This document shows positions 47,599-58,639 of a DNA stretch of 64,000 nucleotides, piece by piece (the stretch's first letter is position 1; the number at the start of each line of letters is the position of its first letter). Origin of the DNA: Gnetum montanum (Eukaryota > Streptophyta > Gnetopsida > Gnetales > Gnetaceae); assembly GCA_015680685.1 (NCBI GenBank), contig MNCI01004469.1:140011-204010 (forward strand). Direction: 5' to 3'. The translations under genes and the position numbers were made by a program. Under the pieces are notes generated by a model. That model worked only from the letters and a program-made list of their open reading frames with translations, was not told where the DNA came from and ran no database searches.

Positions 47599-48581
47599 TG
47601 ATGAGACGCAGATTGCACAAGCCATACGCGATATCGTGGCCGATGAGATATCGCATCCCCTGCGATATCGCGACACGATATCATGTCTTTCCCTGCAATA
47701 TCATGTACATGATATCGTGGTCTACCACCATATCTATAAATAAGAGGTGGCACTCCCCTCATTTCACATCCTAGGCGTAAAGTAGTGAAGCTCTTGCAGA
47801 TTGATCACCCCAAAGATAGAATATTTTCCATGTGCCCGCAGTAGGAGTCCCCCAAGTGAACGGTTCTTTATTCGACCAACTTTGTACCTGAACTCAAGTT
47901 GTGTACGGTAATAAAGACGAGCTTTGCGGATAAACCTTGTAGTGCATGGATAGGTTTAATTAATGTTATTTACTGCTTTCCTAGTGACTTGACATGAGTA
48001 TGACTTAGTTACGAGCGTTGACGAACGTGTAAGGCTAGACAAGGAATTGGCTACTCATCGCGAATAGATTCTCTCAACCCTTTCCTCCTAGAGCATGGGA
48101 CAAGTACGACTTGATTACGAGCATCTACGGATGTGTACAGCTAGTAAAGTAATCGATTGCTTGTCACACATAGGTTAGTTAAGTGCCTCAGTACGACCGC
48201 TTCGAGCACGTGCGTTATGTGTGGTGATCCCAGTAACGATTAGCATTTGGTAAGCCACAGTTGCACAGTTCAGGGTGTGTACTGTAAGTGGGAATGGATG
48301 CTAACGCTAGGAATTAGTGTTGTAGTTAGAGTAAGCTTTAGTTTCTCTACCCTTTACCTCATAGCTTAGGAGATAAACCGAGAAATACCAAAAAAATCAT
48401 ATACCTCAGACTTGCTTAACCATACACCGTGACACATACAAGCACGCTTGGGAAGACAATGAACGATTAACCCTAAGTGTTTCTTATGGCATTAAGGCAT
48501 TTAGTCTATGGAGTTCGACTGGATCGTGCATACACACTCGTATTTGTATGGTTGAGTGTAGGGGTACCTCGCCACTCATCA
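47599..48581 (+). repeat. 5' LTR of the gag-only element (983 bp)
   Basis: TGATGAG...CTCATCA, a perfect 7-bp inverted terminus. The first 140 bases are a cluster of GATATC-centred palindromes (GCGATATCGC and variants, about 47625-47725), then CTATAAATAAG (about 47733). The rest aligns with 54064-55023. Confidence 0.92.
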
Positions 48582-48600
48582 TTGGCGCCGTTGCCGGGGA
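48582..48600 (+). other. primer binding site, Athila type
   Basis: TTGGCGCCGTTGCCGGGGA directly after the LTR; this site is classical for Athila elements (reported as complementary to tRNA-Asp). Confidence 0.85.
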
Positions 48601-48723
48601 CTAAGTGTTTTTTCGCCAATTGAACATAAGGGATATCACTCACATCGTTGTGAGCTTTAACAAACCTTAGGGTTAATCAATTAATTAAGAGCATAAATAA
48701 TGGTAAATAGCATACCATTAGGA

Positions 48724-51409
48724 TGGCTTCTTCTCATGAAATCAACTCACCTAAGGATAACACAGGAGACAGTTAGCATCATACGCATAACCAAAATCAG
48801 CCATGTCCTAAATAGTATACGATAACTTATACTCATCCCAATGAGTATATCCTTGATTACACTTTTACTCTCCATCAGGATGAACATTTGCACTAGAGAG
48901 ATTTTTTTGGTAATATATTTTTATGACTAGATCGATCTATTCCAAACATGCTTTTCCGTGGATTGGCACAGATTGGCATGCAAGACTTATTCGCTGAATA
49001 NCAGATCGATCTATTCCAAACATGCTTTTCCGTGGATTGGCACAGATTGGCATGCAAGACTTATTCGCTGAATACGTTGCTGGAAGATATCATATAAGGG
49101 ATTATCATCCCACTGCTTTGCAATGTATGAGGGATGAAAGGCAGGAGAGCCAACATTCATTGTTGAAGGGCAAGGTCCCCCATGTCCTTAGTGAAATAGG
49201 AGACGAGGAACCCCTCACAATGGGTTTCATAGAAAATGATGTTCCTTCTCCTCACTCTGGTGAAGAGGTAAGGCTTCAAGGCCTTCGATCAACTGTACAT
49301 GCTATAGGCTCTGGTCCCCGTGAGCACCAATTGTTCATGGTAGGAATAACCACTCACACTAAGGAGAGACACTTAGATCATTACAACGATCGGGGCCAAA
49401 GTAGCCGAAGAGAAGGTAAGAAACATCGCCATGGTGATGGATTCCCTTCTTCTTCTCCTTCATCTCATCATTCACACTCTCCTTCCACATCTGGGCACAG
49501 CCACCATGAACATAACAGAGAGGGTAAAAGTAAAAAGGAAGATGAAAGACCTTGATAGGAAAGTCGAGAGGAGTTAGGACAAGGGCAAGGACGTAGGAAG
49601 AGTAGGGAACCACCACGAAGACATCATAGACGTCATGAAAGAGATGATCATGAAGAACCCCTACTCGCAACCTGAAGCATGCTAGACATTAGAGAGGCAG
49701 TTAGGATCCCCACAAGGCACTTAAAGGACAGCAGGATCAAGCGTTTGGACATAAATAATATCCCATGTTTTGAAGGGGGATACAAAGCTGATCCTCAACA
49801 TCATTTACAGGCATTCCACGATGCCTGTGCCTTGCAAGACATTAATAATGAGTGGTAGAAACTCAAGTTGTTCCCAAGGACACTCACTAAATAAGCAGAG
49901 AGCTGGTACTGGTCCTTAGAACCGAAAACCATGAGGAGGTGGAGTACGATGCTTGAATTGTTCAACAACAAATATCAAACGTACTCCAGAGTATCCAATT
50001 TGCAGAAGCAGATCCAAGGCTGGAAACAAAGTGCTTATGAACCCTTGGATTCTGCCATGGCTTGTTACTATACACTACTACATCATTTCCCAGGCCATGG
50101 GTACGCTAAGCAGGATCAACTTTGCCACATCGTGGATGGGCTACGAAATGAAACGAGAAGAACTCTTGGGACTTACGCCCAAGGGAGACTCTCCCAACTG
50201 AGAGCCCATGAAGTTGAAAGTTTGTTGGAACAAGTAGTGCAAGAAGAGGGTGAGCTATGTAATAGAGAAAGTGCGGAAGAATATAACCGCAATCCCTCCC
50301 TTCACAAGAAGGGAGTGAAATTTTGTGATGAGGAGGATGAGTCACCACTCGAAGAGTTAGTGAACCGGAAAACCGTGCCAATCCAAAAGTTAACAATAGA
50401 GGTATCGCCTAAGGTAGACCAAATGTGGGATTCCTTAGACTCAATAATAGAAACAGTCTTGAAAATTGTAGAAGAGTCTAAGGTAGAGCAAGGTAGTGAC
50501 AAAGGAAAAACTAAGCAGAGAAACTTAAGCCCTGCACATAACAAGGGTAAGGGAAAAATTCCTATCTCCGATGAGGCTGTAAATTCTGATTCAAACGATG
50601 ATGATGGATGTGAGGTTTGCTACTATGACCATCCTAAGGGATGTTGCCCAATTATCTCACATCTGCAGGAGTCTGGGGTGTATGCATTAAATCCAAGACT
50701 TAATCAACGACAAACACCCTGAAGGTTACCTTACCCACAAGGTAACCCAAGGCAGTTCCACCAACCCTTAACATATTATCCAAGTGGAATACCTCCACAG
50801 CCCATTGGACAACACCAGCAGTGGCAATACCCACAGTCATGGGAGATGCCATTGCCAATACATTAATACCCTTACCGGCAGCCTGATCCTTACGGTTATT
50901 ATGTGCAGTAGCCAGTTTCTCCAGGTAACTCTATGGGTCACACTACCCCCAACGTCACTACTAAGCTCGAGAGTACTTCAGAAGGACTCCTTCTCCTCCG
51001 GGAGACATCTCACATTCCATCCATCCTCTAACTCTGCCCGCACCTCTTCCTCCTGTAGTCCCATACAACCTGTTCCAAAAATGCAAGGGGAATTACCTAC
51101 CCAACCGCAGCAACGTAACGCCGCAAGAGCTGTAAATATTCAGAGTGTAAATATCCAACCGGGTACTAGTTCTGGTGACAACTATATAAAGAAGAGACTT
51201 TTTTTCAGGACTAGGAGCCTAGACAAACTCTTGCAACAACAAGCGGATGGGTACATGGATAGGCCTCTAACCACTAACGCTTCGGAGAACCCTTCAGTCC
51301 AAAGGAGTGTAACGCATACGATTATGTTAACACATACCGTAACTGACTGGATCAAGGTAGGCCACCTTCCCAGGAAACTAACTAATCCTAGGAGTCCCTT
51401 TATTTATTT
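48724..51409 (+). pseudogene. gag-like polyprotein of the gag-only element
   Basis: Starts MASSHEINSPK. The main frame has open stretches 49022-49552 and 49931-50719. The gag core includes CFEGGYKADPQHHLQAFHD, KLKLFPRTLTK and WYWSLEPKTM (about 49755-49935), then a helical region, KGKGKIP, and YYDHPKGCCPIISHL (about 50620-50665). A Pro/Gln-rich tail reaches the gap at 51410. Stops at about 49553, 49673, 49856, 49892 and 50720. A duplicated 71-bp segment around the N at 49001 shifts the frame and is probably an assembly error. Role in the family: particle protein. Confidence 0.78.
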
Positions 51410-52145
51410 NNNNNNNNNNNNNNNNNNNNNNNNNNNNNNNNNNNNNNNNNNNNNNNNNNNNNNNNNNNNNNNNNNNNNNNNNNNNNNNNNNNNNNNNNNN
51501 NNNNNNNNNNNNNNNNNNNNNNNNNNNNNNNNNNNNNNNNNNNNNNNNNNNNNNNNNNNNNNNNNNNNNNNNNNNNNNNNNNNNNNNNNNNNNNNNNNNN
51601 NNNNNNNNNNNNNNNNNNNNNNNNNNNNNNNNNNNNNNNNNNNNNNNNNNNNNNNNNNNNNNNNNNNNNNNNNNNNNNNNNNNNNNNNNNNNNNNNNNNN
51701 NNNNNNNNNNNNNNNNNNNNNNNNNNNNNNNNNNNNNNNNNNNNNNNNNNNNNNNNNNNNNNNNNNNNNNNNNNNNNNNNNNNNNNNNNNNNNNNNNNNN
51801 NNNNNNNNNNNNNNNNNNNNNNNNNNNNNNNNNNNNNNNNNNNNNNNNNNNNNNNNNNNNNNNNNNNNNNNNNNNNNNNNNNNNNNNNNNNNNNNNNNNN
51901 NNNNNNNNNNNNNNNNNNNNNNNNNNNNNNNNNNNNNNNNNNNNNNNNNNNNNNNNNNNNNNNNNNNNNNNNNNNNNNNNNNNNNNNNNNNNNNNNNNNN
52001 NNNNNNNNNNNNNNNNNNNNNNNNNNNNNNNNNNNNNNNNNNNNNNNNNNNNNNNNNNNNNNNNNNNNNNNNNNNNNNNNNNNNNNNNNNNNNNNNNNNN
52101 NNNNNNNNNNNNNNNNNNNNNNNNNNNNNNNNNNNNNNNNNNNNN
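51410..52145. other. assembly gap (736 N)
   Basis: Unsequenced bases only. Open frames spanning it are meaningless. Confidence 1.
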
Positions 52146-52245
52146 TTTTTGTTTTACAAATTTCTTTAACTTTTCTAATTTTTGTTTTACAAATTTCTTT
52201 AACTTTTCTAATTTTTGTTTTACAAATTTCTTTAACTTTTCTTGT
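52146..52245 (+). repeat. 33-bp tandem repeat, three copies, at the gap edge
   Basis: Unit TTTTTGTTTTACAAATTTC plus TTTAACTTTTCTAA, repeated with almost no change. Unresolved copies probably caused the gap. Confidence 0.92.
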
Positions 52246-54063
52246 GTTTTTTACAACATCGTTATACCTTTTCCATTTTTTGTGTGTGTTTCCACCCTGT
52301 AAGTTCGACACCCAATAAGTGTTCAGACCAATGGGATGAACTGTTTTTCATTAATTGCTAATGTTTGGTTTTTACCTTCAAGTTACATTGTTGATACTAA
52401 GGTATGTTGCTTTTGATATGGTAGGCAATCAGATCACTTCATCCATCCATCCATCAAGTCTATGGTTTCCCTTGGCTTGGAAATGTACAGTTCCCTTCCA
52501 ATAAGAACTTTAATGAACCGGTGACTGGGCATTTCTCAAACTAAGGAAGGACTCAAGGATTGCAAAGGGTGTGACTTCAAGGGAACTTGATGCATTTGTG
52601 TTGGTCATTCACTTGGGTGCTTGGTTTTTTTCTTCTTGAGTTTTCTTACCGTTCCAATGTTACCCAATAATCGGAAGCTGAGGCAATAAAAATAAAGAAG
52701 TCTTTGCATGGTGTGGTCCCCATGCATAAAAACACAAAAAAAAAAAAACCAAAGTGAGGATTCAAAGCACACCCCTTAGGCGAAATCAAATTTGGGCTGC
52801 AAGCACTAGTTATGGAACCAAAAGTGTTCCCTCTAGCTAAGGCCCTTCTCGCTTCCCATCCTCTCCTTTGTTTCGTCGGAATGGTGGTGGCTCTTTGAAG
52901 CTACATCCTTGTTATCCAAGTGAATGGTTTAACTAAATGCATCAATGTGAAGTCACTGGAAGTGGTTGGTTTGAGCCCGGAGTTGGAATGAGATTCGCCA
53001 AGTCACATTAATCATAAAACACACAAGGAGCTGTACACCACCTTGTTCTTGGGATTCCATTCCACTTATCTTCTTTCCCTCCTTCTCTCCATTGTTCATC
53101 TCATTGCCGGTTGCATCATTAGTGTATATATTTTGGTTGATGAATTATTTTATTTTTGGTAAATTCTTGTGGTTAAGACTTTAACTCTTGTTCCAAAGGG
53201 CATTCCCAAAGCCTATGGACTCTTTGAATGTGGGTTTGTCAGGGCATTAAGGGCATGAGCCTGCATTGGGGAGGACCCACTGACACTCCTATTTGGAACA
53301 TTAGTTAACTTCTTTAACTTAACATTTTGCAATTAGTTTTATTTTTGTTCATTACCATCTTGACATCCACTTAATTGATGCCATAGTTGTCCCTTTTTAC
53401 CTATCTTTCTTACTCCTTTTCTTTTTCTATTCTAACGCTACCGGAGGTTCGCGATTAGTCATGGGGGTACGGGCCTGCTTTTTTGATTTTTCTCCTAAGC
53501 CCCAAATTTTTTTTGTTTTTCTTCTTCACCCCTACACCTTCGGTAGTCATCATCTACATTTTCCCATATCCATATCATCCATACCACAACCTAGCCAATG
53601 GACTTACACCGAAGCAAGGTATTATTTATTTAATGATTCAATTACCCTTGCTAATATATGATTGTGTTGTGTGTGTGGAGATGGCAATCATACAACAATG
53701 GAATGGACCTGGAGTAAACACTTGGAATGGAGCAGTGCTGAAGCAGCTATGCAAGGAGTAGAATGGATAATGCACTTACGGATGGACAATGGAAGGTGCA
53801 ATCTAGGCATTTGCAGCAGCAAGACTCTTCTCTCTTCTTCTCTTCTATTCTCTCTCCTCTTTTCTCTCAGCTACCAAATGTGGCCTGATGTCATTGTAAT
53901 AAGGTGTTCACCCTTGTTGTCTCGAACACCAATTGTGTCAAGTCTTGTAATAATGAACCATTGACATGTCATTCCATTAGTTCCATTTCCCTCAATAATC
54001 CCATACCTACCTAATCTCATTGTAAGGAACTCGAGGACAAGTTTTCATTCAGTCATGTGGGTA
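52246..54063 (+). other. 3' non-coding region of the gag-only element
   Basis: No domain-bearing frame. Contains GTGAGGATTCAAAGC, pyrimidine-rich tracts near 53400-53540 and 53820-53870, and ordinary spacer. GTCATGTGGGTA precedes the 3' LTR as a weak purine tract. Confidence 0.6.
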
Positions 54064-55023
54064 TGATGAGATGCAGATTGCGCAAGCAATATCACATCCC
54101 CTGCAATATCGCGTATGTGATATCACGTCTTTCCCTGCAATATCGCATACGCAATATCGCGGTCCACCACCATATCTATAAATAAGAGGCGACACTCCCC
54201 TCATTTCAGATCCTAGGTGTAAAGTAGCGAAGCTCTGGCAGATTGATCACCCCAAAGATAGAATATTTTCCATGTGCCTGCAGTAGGAGTCCCCCAAGTG
54301 AATGGTTCTTTATTCGAGCAGCTTTGTACCTGAACTCAAGTTGTGTACAGAAATAAATACAAGCTTTGTGGATAAACCTTGCAGTGCATGGATAGGTTTA
54401 ATTAATGTTATTTACCGCTTTCCTAGTGACGCGGCATGAGTACGACTTGGTTACGAGCATTGACGAACGTGTACGGATAGCCAAGGAATCGGCTACTCAT
54501 CACAAATAGATTCTCTCAACCCTTTCCTCCTAGAGCGTGGGACAAGTACGACTTGATTACGAGCATCTACGGATGTGTACAGCTAGTCAAGGAATCGGCT
54601 ACTTGTAACACATAGGTTAGTTAAGTGCCTCAGTACGACCGCTTCGAGCACGTGCTTTACGTGTGGTGATCCCAGTAACGCTTAGCGTTTGGTAAGCCAC
54701 AGTTGCACAGTTTAGGGTGTGTATGGTAAGTGGGAATGGATGTTGATGCTAGGACTTAGTGCTATAGTTAGAGTTAGCTTTAGTTTCACTACCCTTTACC
54801 TCATAGCTTAGGAGATAAACCGAAAAACACCAAAAAAATCATATACCTCAGACTTGCTTAACCATACACTGTGAAACATACAAGCAAGCTTGGCAAGACA
54901 ACGGACGATTAACCCCAAGTGTTTCTTGTGGCGTTAAGGAATTTAGTCTGCGGAGTTCGACCGAATTGCACGTACATGCTCGTATTCGTATGGTTGAGTG
55001 TAGGGGTACCTCACCACTCATCA
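54064..55023 (+). repeat. 3' LTR of the gag-only element (960 bp)
   Basis: Matches 47599-48581, differing mainly by transitions and a shorter palindrome cluster (GCAATATCGC and CGATATTGC forms, about 54085-54165). Confidence 0.92.
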
Positions 55024-55028
55024 ACGTC
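55024..55028 (+). repeat. right target-site duplication (ACGTC)
   Basis: Identical to 47594-47598. Confidence 0.9.
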
Positions 55029-56140
55029 CTTCATGCCTTGATTCTCTTTTATGGATTTTTAAAGAAATTTCTCAATTGTTCATTATTTTTCACCCAAGGC
55101 TATGATGATTGGACTCCATCAAACTAATGCAAATGACACCAAATGAAATTCATATGTAGATCCCTTTTTCTAGGAAGTCTTTTAGCATCACATTTCTAGT
55201 GCTTATTCTTAGTTTCCTAGCAATGTATATGTGCTCCATGACTAGCTAATTTTCCTTGATATTTCCAATATCCTAGCATGTAGTTCAAAGGGTTCTTCCC
55301 CATGGCATGTTTCTTGCCATTAGAGGAGCTTGGGTGTAGGCTTCCAAAGACAATATTTAATAGTTGCACTTGTAAACCATACTTGACTGTGTTAATTGGT
55401 TAGATGCAGATAGCATATAGCGAGCCATTTGTAGATTTAGAATCATAGCCTTGATGGTTAATCCATTGGATTTATATGGGGGTTGTCTTATTACTTTTCC
55501 TGGAAAGATTATTTGTCCTACACTGTCCATTTTTCTTTTATTTCACATGTCTTGTTGATTAGGTGCCATTGCTAGCTGTGAAAAATAGGAGATGAGATGT
55601 GCCTTATTTCATAAATATTCTAGAAGTATTAGGAAAAACATCAAACATCACTTGTTGAAGAAATATATCATGTGGTCCCTTTATGTCAATCTAACAAACC
55701 AAATTTACATTCTATTACATGACAATGAAAATCCTTGTCACAAGTCTTGGGAAGCCTTTATTAGAACCAATGTTAAAATTTTCTTGAAAACTAATTATAA
55801 AAATCAATAAAAAATAGAATTTAATTATAGAAATATATTTATTATCTTTTAATAATTTAAAAAATATTGTAGAATTCCTACCATCCATTTGAAGTCAAGA
55901 CATACAAGGGTAAATTTGTTTACCTTAAGTTTTATGATATTCAACTTGAGTTTTAAGTATGAACAATGCTTAAATTACTAAATAAATGAGTAGAACCTTT
56001 TCTAAAATTAATTAAAGTATGAAATCAAAAGTTTTATTCTTAAGTTTTGCAACTTTAGTATGAAATAAGAAATGATTAAAATTCTCTTACAATATAATAC
56101 TTATTGAACTTTAATAATAAAATTATTTCATTCTTTGACA
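55029..56140. other. AT-rich flank, possibly the rest of the interrupted LINE
   Basis: Continues the DNA broken by the 7.4-kb element. On - it should precede the LINE endonuclease, but I recognise no ORF1 motif. A 72-codon + frame at 55592-55810 has no recognisable feature. Confidence 0.35.
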
Positions 56141-56144
56141 ATGA

Positions 56145-56215
56145 TAGGTGGCTTAAATGGTTAGCTCATTATTTTGTCAGGAAATAGGTTACTAGTTTAA
56201 TTCATACTTTAGACA
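56145..56215 (+). repeat. tRNA-like SINE fragment
   Basis: GGTGGCTTAAATGGTTAGCTC resembles a tRNA A box and, about 40 bases on, TAGTTTAATTC a decayed B box. No complete tRNA fold, so not a functional tRNA. Confidence 0.35.
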
Positions 56216-56439
56216 TTATTATATTTTTCTAAAATATCATATTGGATATATTTGTTTCAAGTTTCGACATGTCCTTGGATGACATTATTTCATCATTCTA
56301 GTAATTTCTTGAAGAGTTTAATCCTTATCAAAGATTCTATTAGAGATTATGCATATTTTTAAGAGATTTATTTTGGAGTGAGGGGAGGGGGATGTTGGGA
56401 GATCGAGGAAGCATGAGCATAGATGTTAAAACCTAAAAC

Positions 56440-56575
56440 ATTTTTTAATAATGTTTACTCCTGAGACATATAGTTAAATTAGAACTTGATAACTTAATAT
56501 TACTCACCAAAATTGAACCTATAACTTAAAGTTTCCAAATTAAGAGTCTTACCACTAGGCTAATACCTCATTGTT
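56440..56575 (-). repeat. tRNA-derived SINE-like copy, minus strand
   Basis: On -, TTAGCCTAGTGGTAAGACTC (A-box-like), then AGGTTCAATTTTGGT (B-box-like) and a shared tail AAGTTCTAATTTAACTATAT. Matches 56688-56808 on the opposite strand over its length. Confidence 0.55.
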
Positions 56576-56687
56576 AGAGATTTAAGAAAAGTTGATCTTG
56601 ATAATATAACATCAAAAATTTGATTTTAAGATCATTGTAAAAGTATATTAATTTATAAGATTACTTGATCTATTTTAGAAGAAATAA

Positions 56688-56808
56688 TGAGATTTTAGCC
56701 TAGTGGTAGGACTCTAGATTTAGAACCTCCATGTCATGGGTTTGATTTTGGTAGGCTATGCTAAGTTATAAAGTTTAATTGGACTATATATCCTGAGGCA
56801 TACCTATA
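56688..56808 (+). repeat. tRNA-derived SINE-like copy, plus strand
   Basis: TTTTAGCCTAGTGGTAGGAC, GGGTTTGATTTTGGT, and tail AAGTTTAATTGGACTATAT. Inverted relative to 56440-56575, with about 110 bp between them. Confidence 0.55.
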
Positions 56809-58639
56809 CTATAATTATTTCATGATTCGATTCATAATTAACTAATTCCAAATCATTATGAGAATTCCTAGATTATAAGGACATCAAGAGACAATATAGT
56901 ACGAAAAAAATCATTCAATTAGTAATGAAATATAACTAATTTGTGAGAAAATGCACACTTAGTTTAATAATTCTAGAAGTTTATTATGAAATCATGATAA
57001 AGTAAATCCACCTTTATCAATGTTGTGTAAAGATGAAACCTATAATGAAGAAGGCCAATTAGTTAGACAAGATAATTATAATTAAAATTTAAAAATTCTT
57101 ACCTCTTACCCAATAAATTCTTTGAATTTTTGCATCAAAATCTTGAACCATGTTAGAAAACTTTGGATGATATTTGTATTATTGATTTAGTTTTATCTAC
57201 CTCTTTAGTTATCAATAATTTGTGAAGAGAGATAAAATAGAAATAATAACTTAAGACTAAAAATTCCTTCATTGAAGCTAAGTATTTGAAGTTTTTGGAA
57301 TGTTGAGGATTTCCTTTTGTAAGTCAAGTGTTTGAAGTTTTATGGATTTCCATAGTTGCACTAACAAATTTGGTTTCTCTAGAATTATCATTCCTACATA
57401 GGGAATTATAAATTTCTTCAACTTCTAGTTGTTGAGCTAGATAATGCTTTGATGGTGTAGGATGCTCTAGATATTGGATTTGTTATACATATGCATGCAA
57501 TGTTGTTCATTTCTGAGTAAAGTGCAAATTTTTATTTCCAATATGCAAAATATTATAAAGCTTAGCAACAAATTTTTATTCTTCTTAGTCCCATTAAGCA
57601 TATCAAAAAATTTTATACCATTTGAATCTTGTAAATGTTTTTTTATTGAAATCTGTCTTCTCAATCATAAAAAAGATTAACATTACAAGTAAATGGGAAG
57701 ACATACTTTCAACTAATTACATATTATAATATTCTTAATTTTTGTAACTTCTTTCATTGTGAAAAACATTTACTTAATGTTCATCCTTTTCTATCTAAGA
57801 AAAAGATATTGAAGAAAAGAGAAAATGTGTTAATGTTAAGAATAATAAAAAGTAATTTAAGGTTAGAGATATGAAAAATTAAATTAATGTTAATGGTAAG
57901 AATTATTAAATAACAATAATAAAACTAAAGAAGAGAGAAGTTTATATGCATATTTTTACTTTTATTACAAGAAGTATTAATTAGTTTGGATAGCTAGCTT
58001 ATAAAACAAATTTTTTTTATTTGACAAAAATGATGTGAACTCAAAGGTTAAAACATATATTGGGAAGTAGCTTCTAAATAATGATAAGATTCTTGATGTA
58101 AGGTCAATTTTTATGGATAATATGTTCCATCACTTTTTATTGGATCTTCATTTCCTACAAAAGTTGGTATTTTACTAAAGATTTCTATTACTATATCAGA
58201 TCCTTCTACTATTTAAAGTTCAAGCATGGATGTTGAAGTGATGTAAATACTATTAGAACTAGGATCATTCTTCCTACTAATAATTATTTTAATTATAAGA
58301 TTATACACCTTAGTAGACATCTATAAAATGGAAAGTTTAATCTTTTCATATTATTTTTGGTATTTTTTACTTAGTGTTAAGCATGTAATATACTCTAATT
58401 TTTTATTATTAATATTATTTTTAAGATTCAACACCTCTTACCTATTTAATTATTAATTTATGTTATCTCTTCTTCAAATTATTAGTGCACTAGAGCTTTG
58501 ATGGCTACTATTAGATAATTACTTGCCACAGAGATTGAAGCATTTACTTAATAACTAAAACTTTTCCAACAAGGGTTAGTTTTTTTTTAAAATTTCTATT
58601 TATCAACTTCTTTCTAAATTTTATCAACCACATAATCCC
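56809..58639. other. AT-rich DNA without a recognisable gene
   Basis: Very AT-rich; open frames are short and carry no motif (including the overlapping pair at 57467-57680). It may include the 3' part of the LINE at 58640-61750. Confidence 0.5.

Larger units (their letters stand above)
47599..55023 (+). mobile_element. gag-only LTR retrotransposon (TR-GAG type, Athila-related), 7,425 bp
   Basis: LTRs 47599-48581 and 54064-55023, primer site at 48582, gag-like gene, a 736-base gap, then about 1.9 kb of non-coding DNA and the 3' LTR; perfect ACGTC duplications. No protease, RT or integrase is visible, and the gap is too small to hold a full pol. It therefore would need enzymes from an autonomous relative. 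The Athila-like element at 40927-46157 shares its gag, primer site and LTR termini and is of the right family. Confidence 0.88.

Noticed and set aside
50784-52169. 461-codon open frame
   Set aside because: More than half runs through the N gap; the real gag frame is different here.
51400-52311. 303-codon minus-strand frame
   Set aside because: Mostly N, plus translation of the 33-bp repeat.
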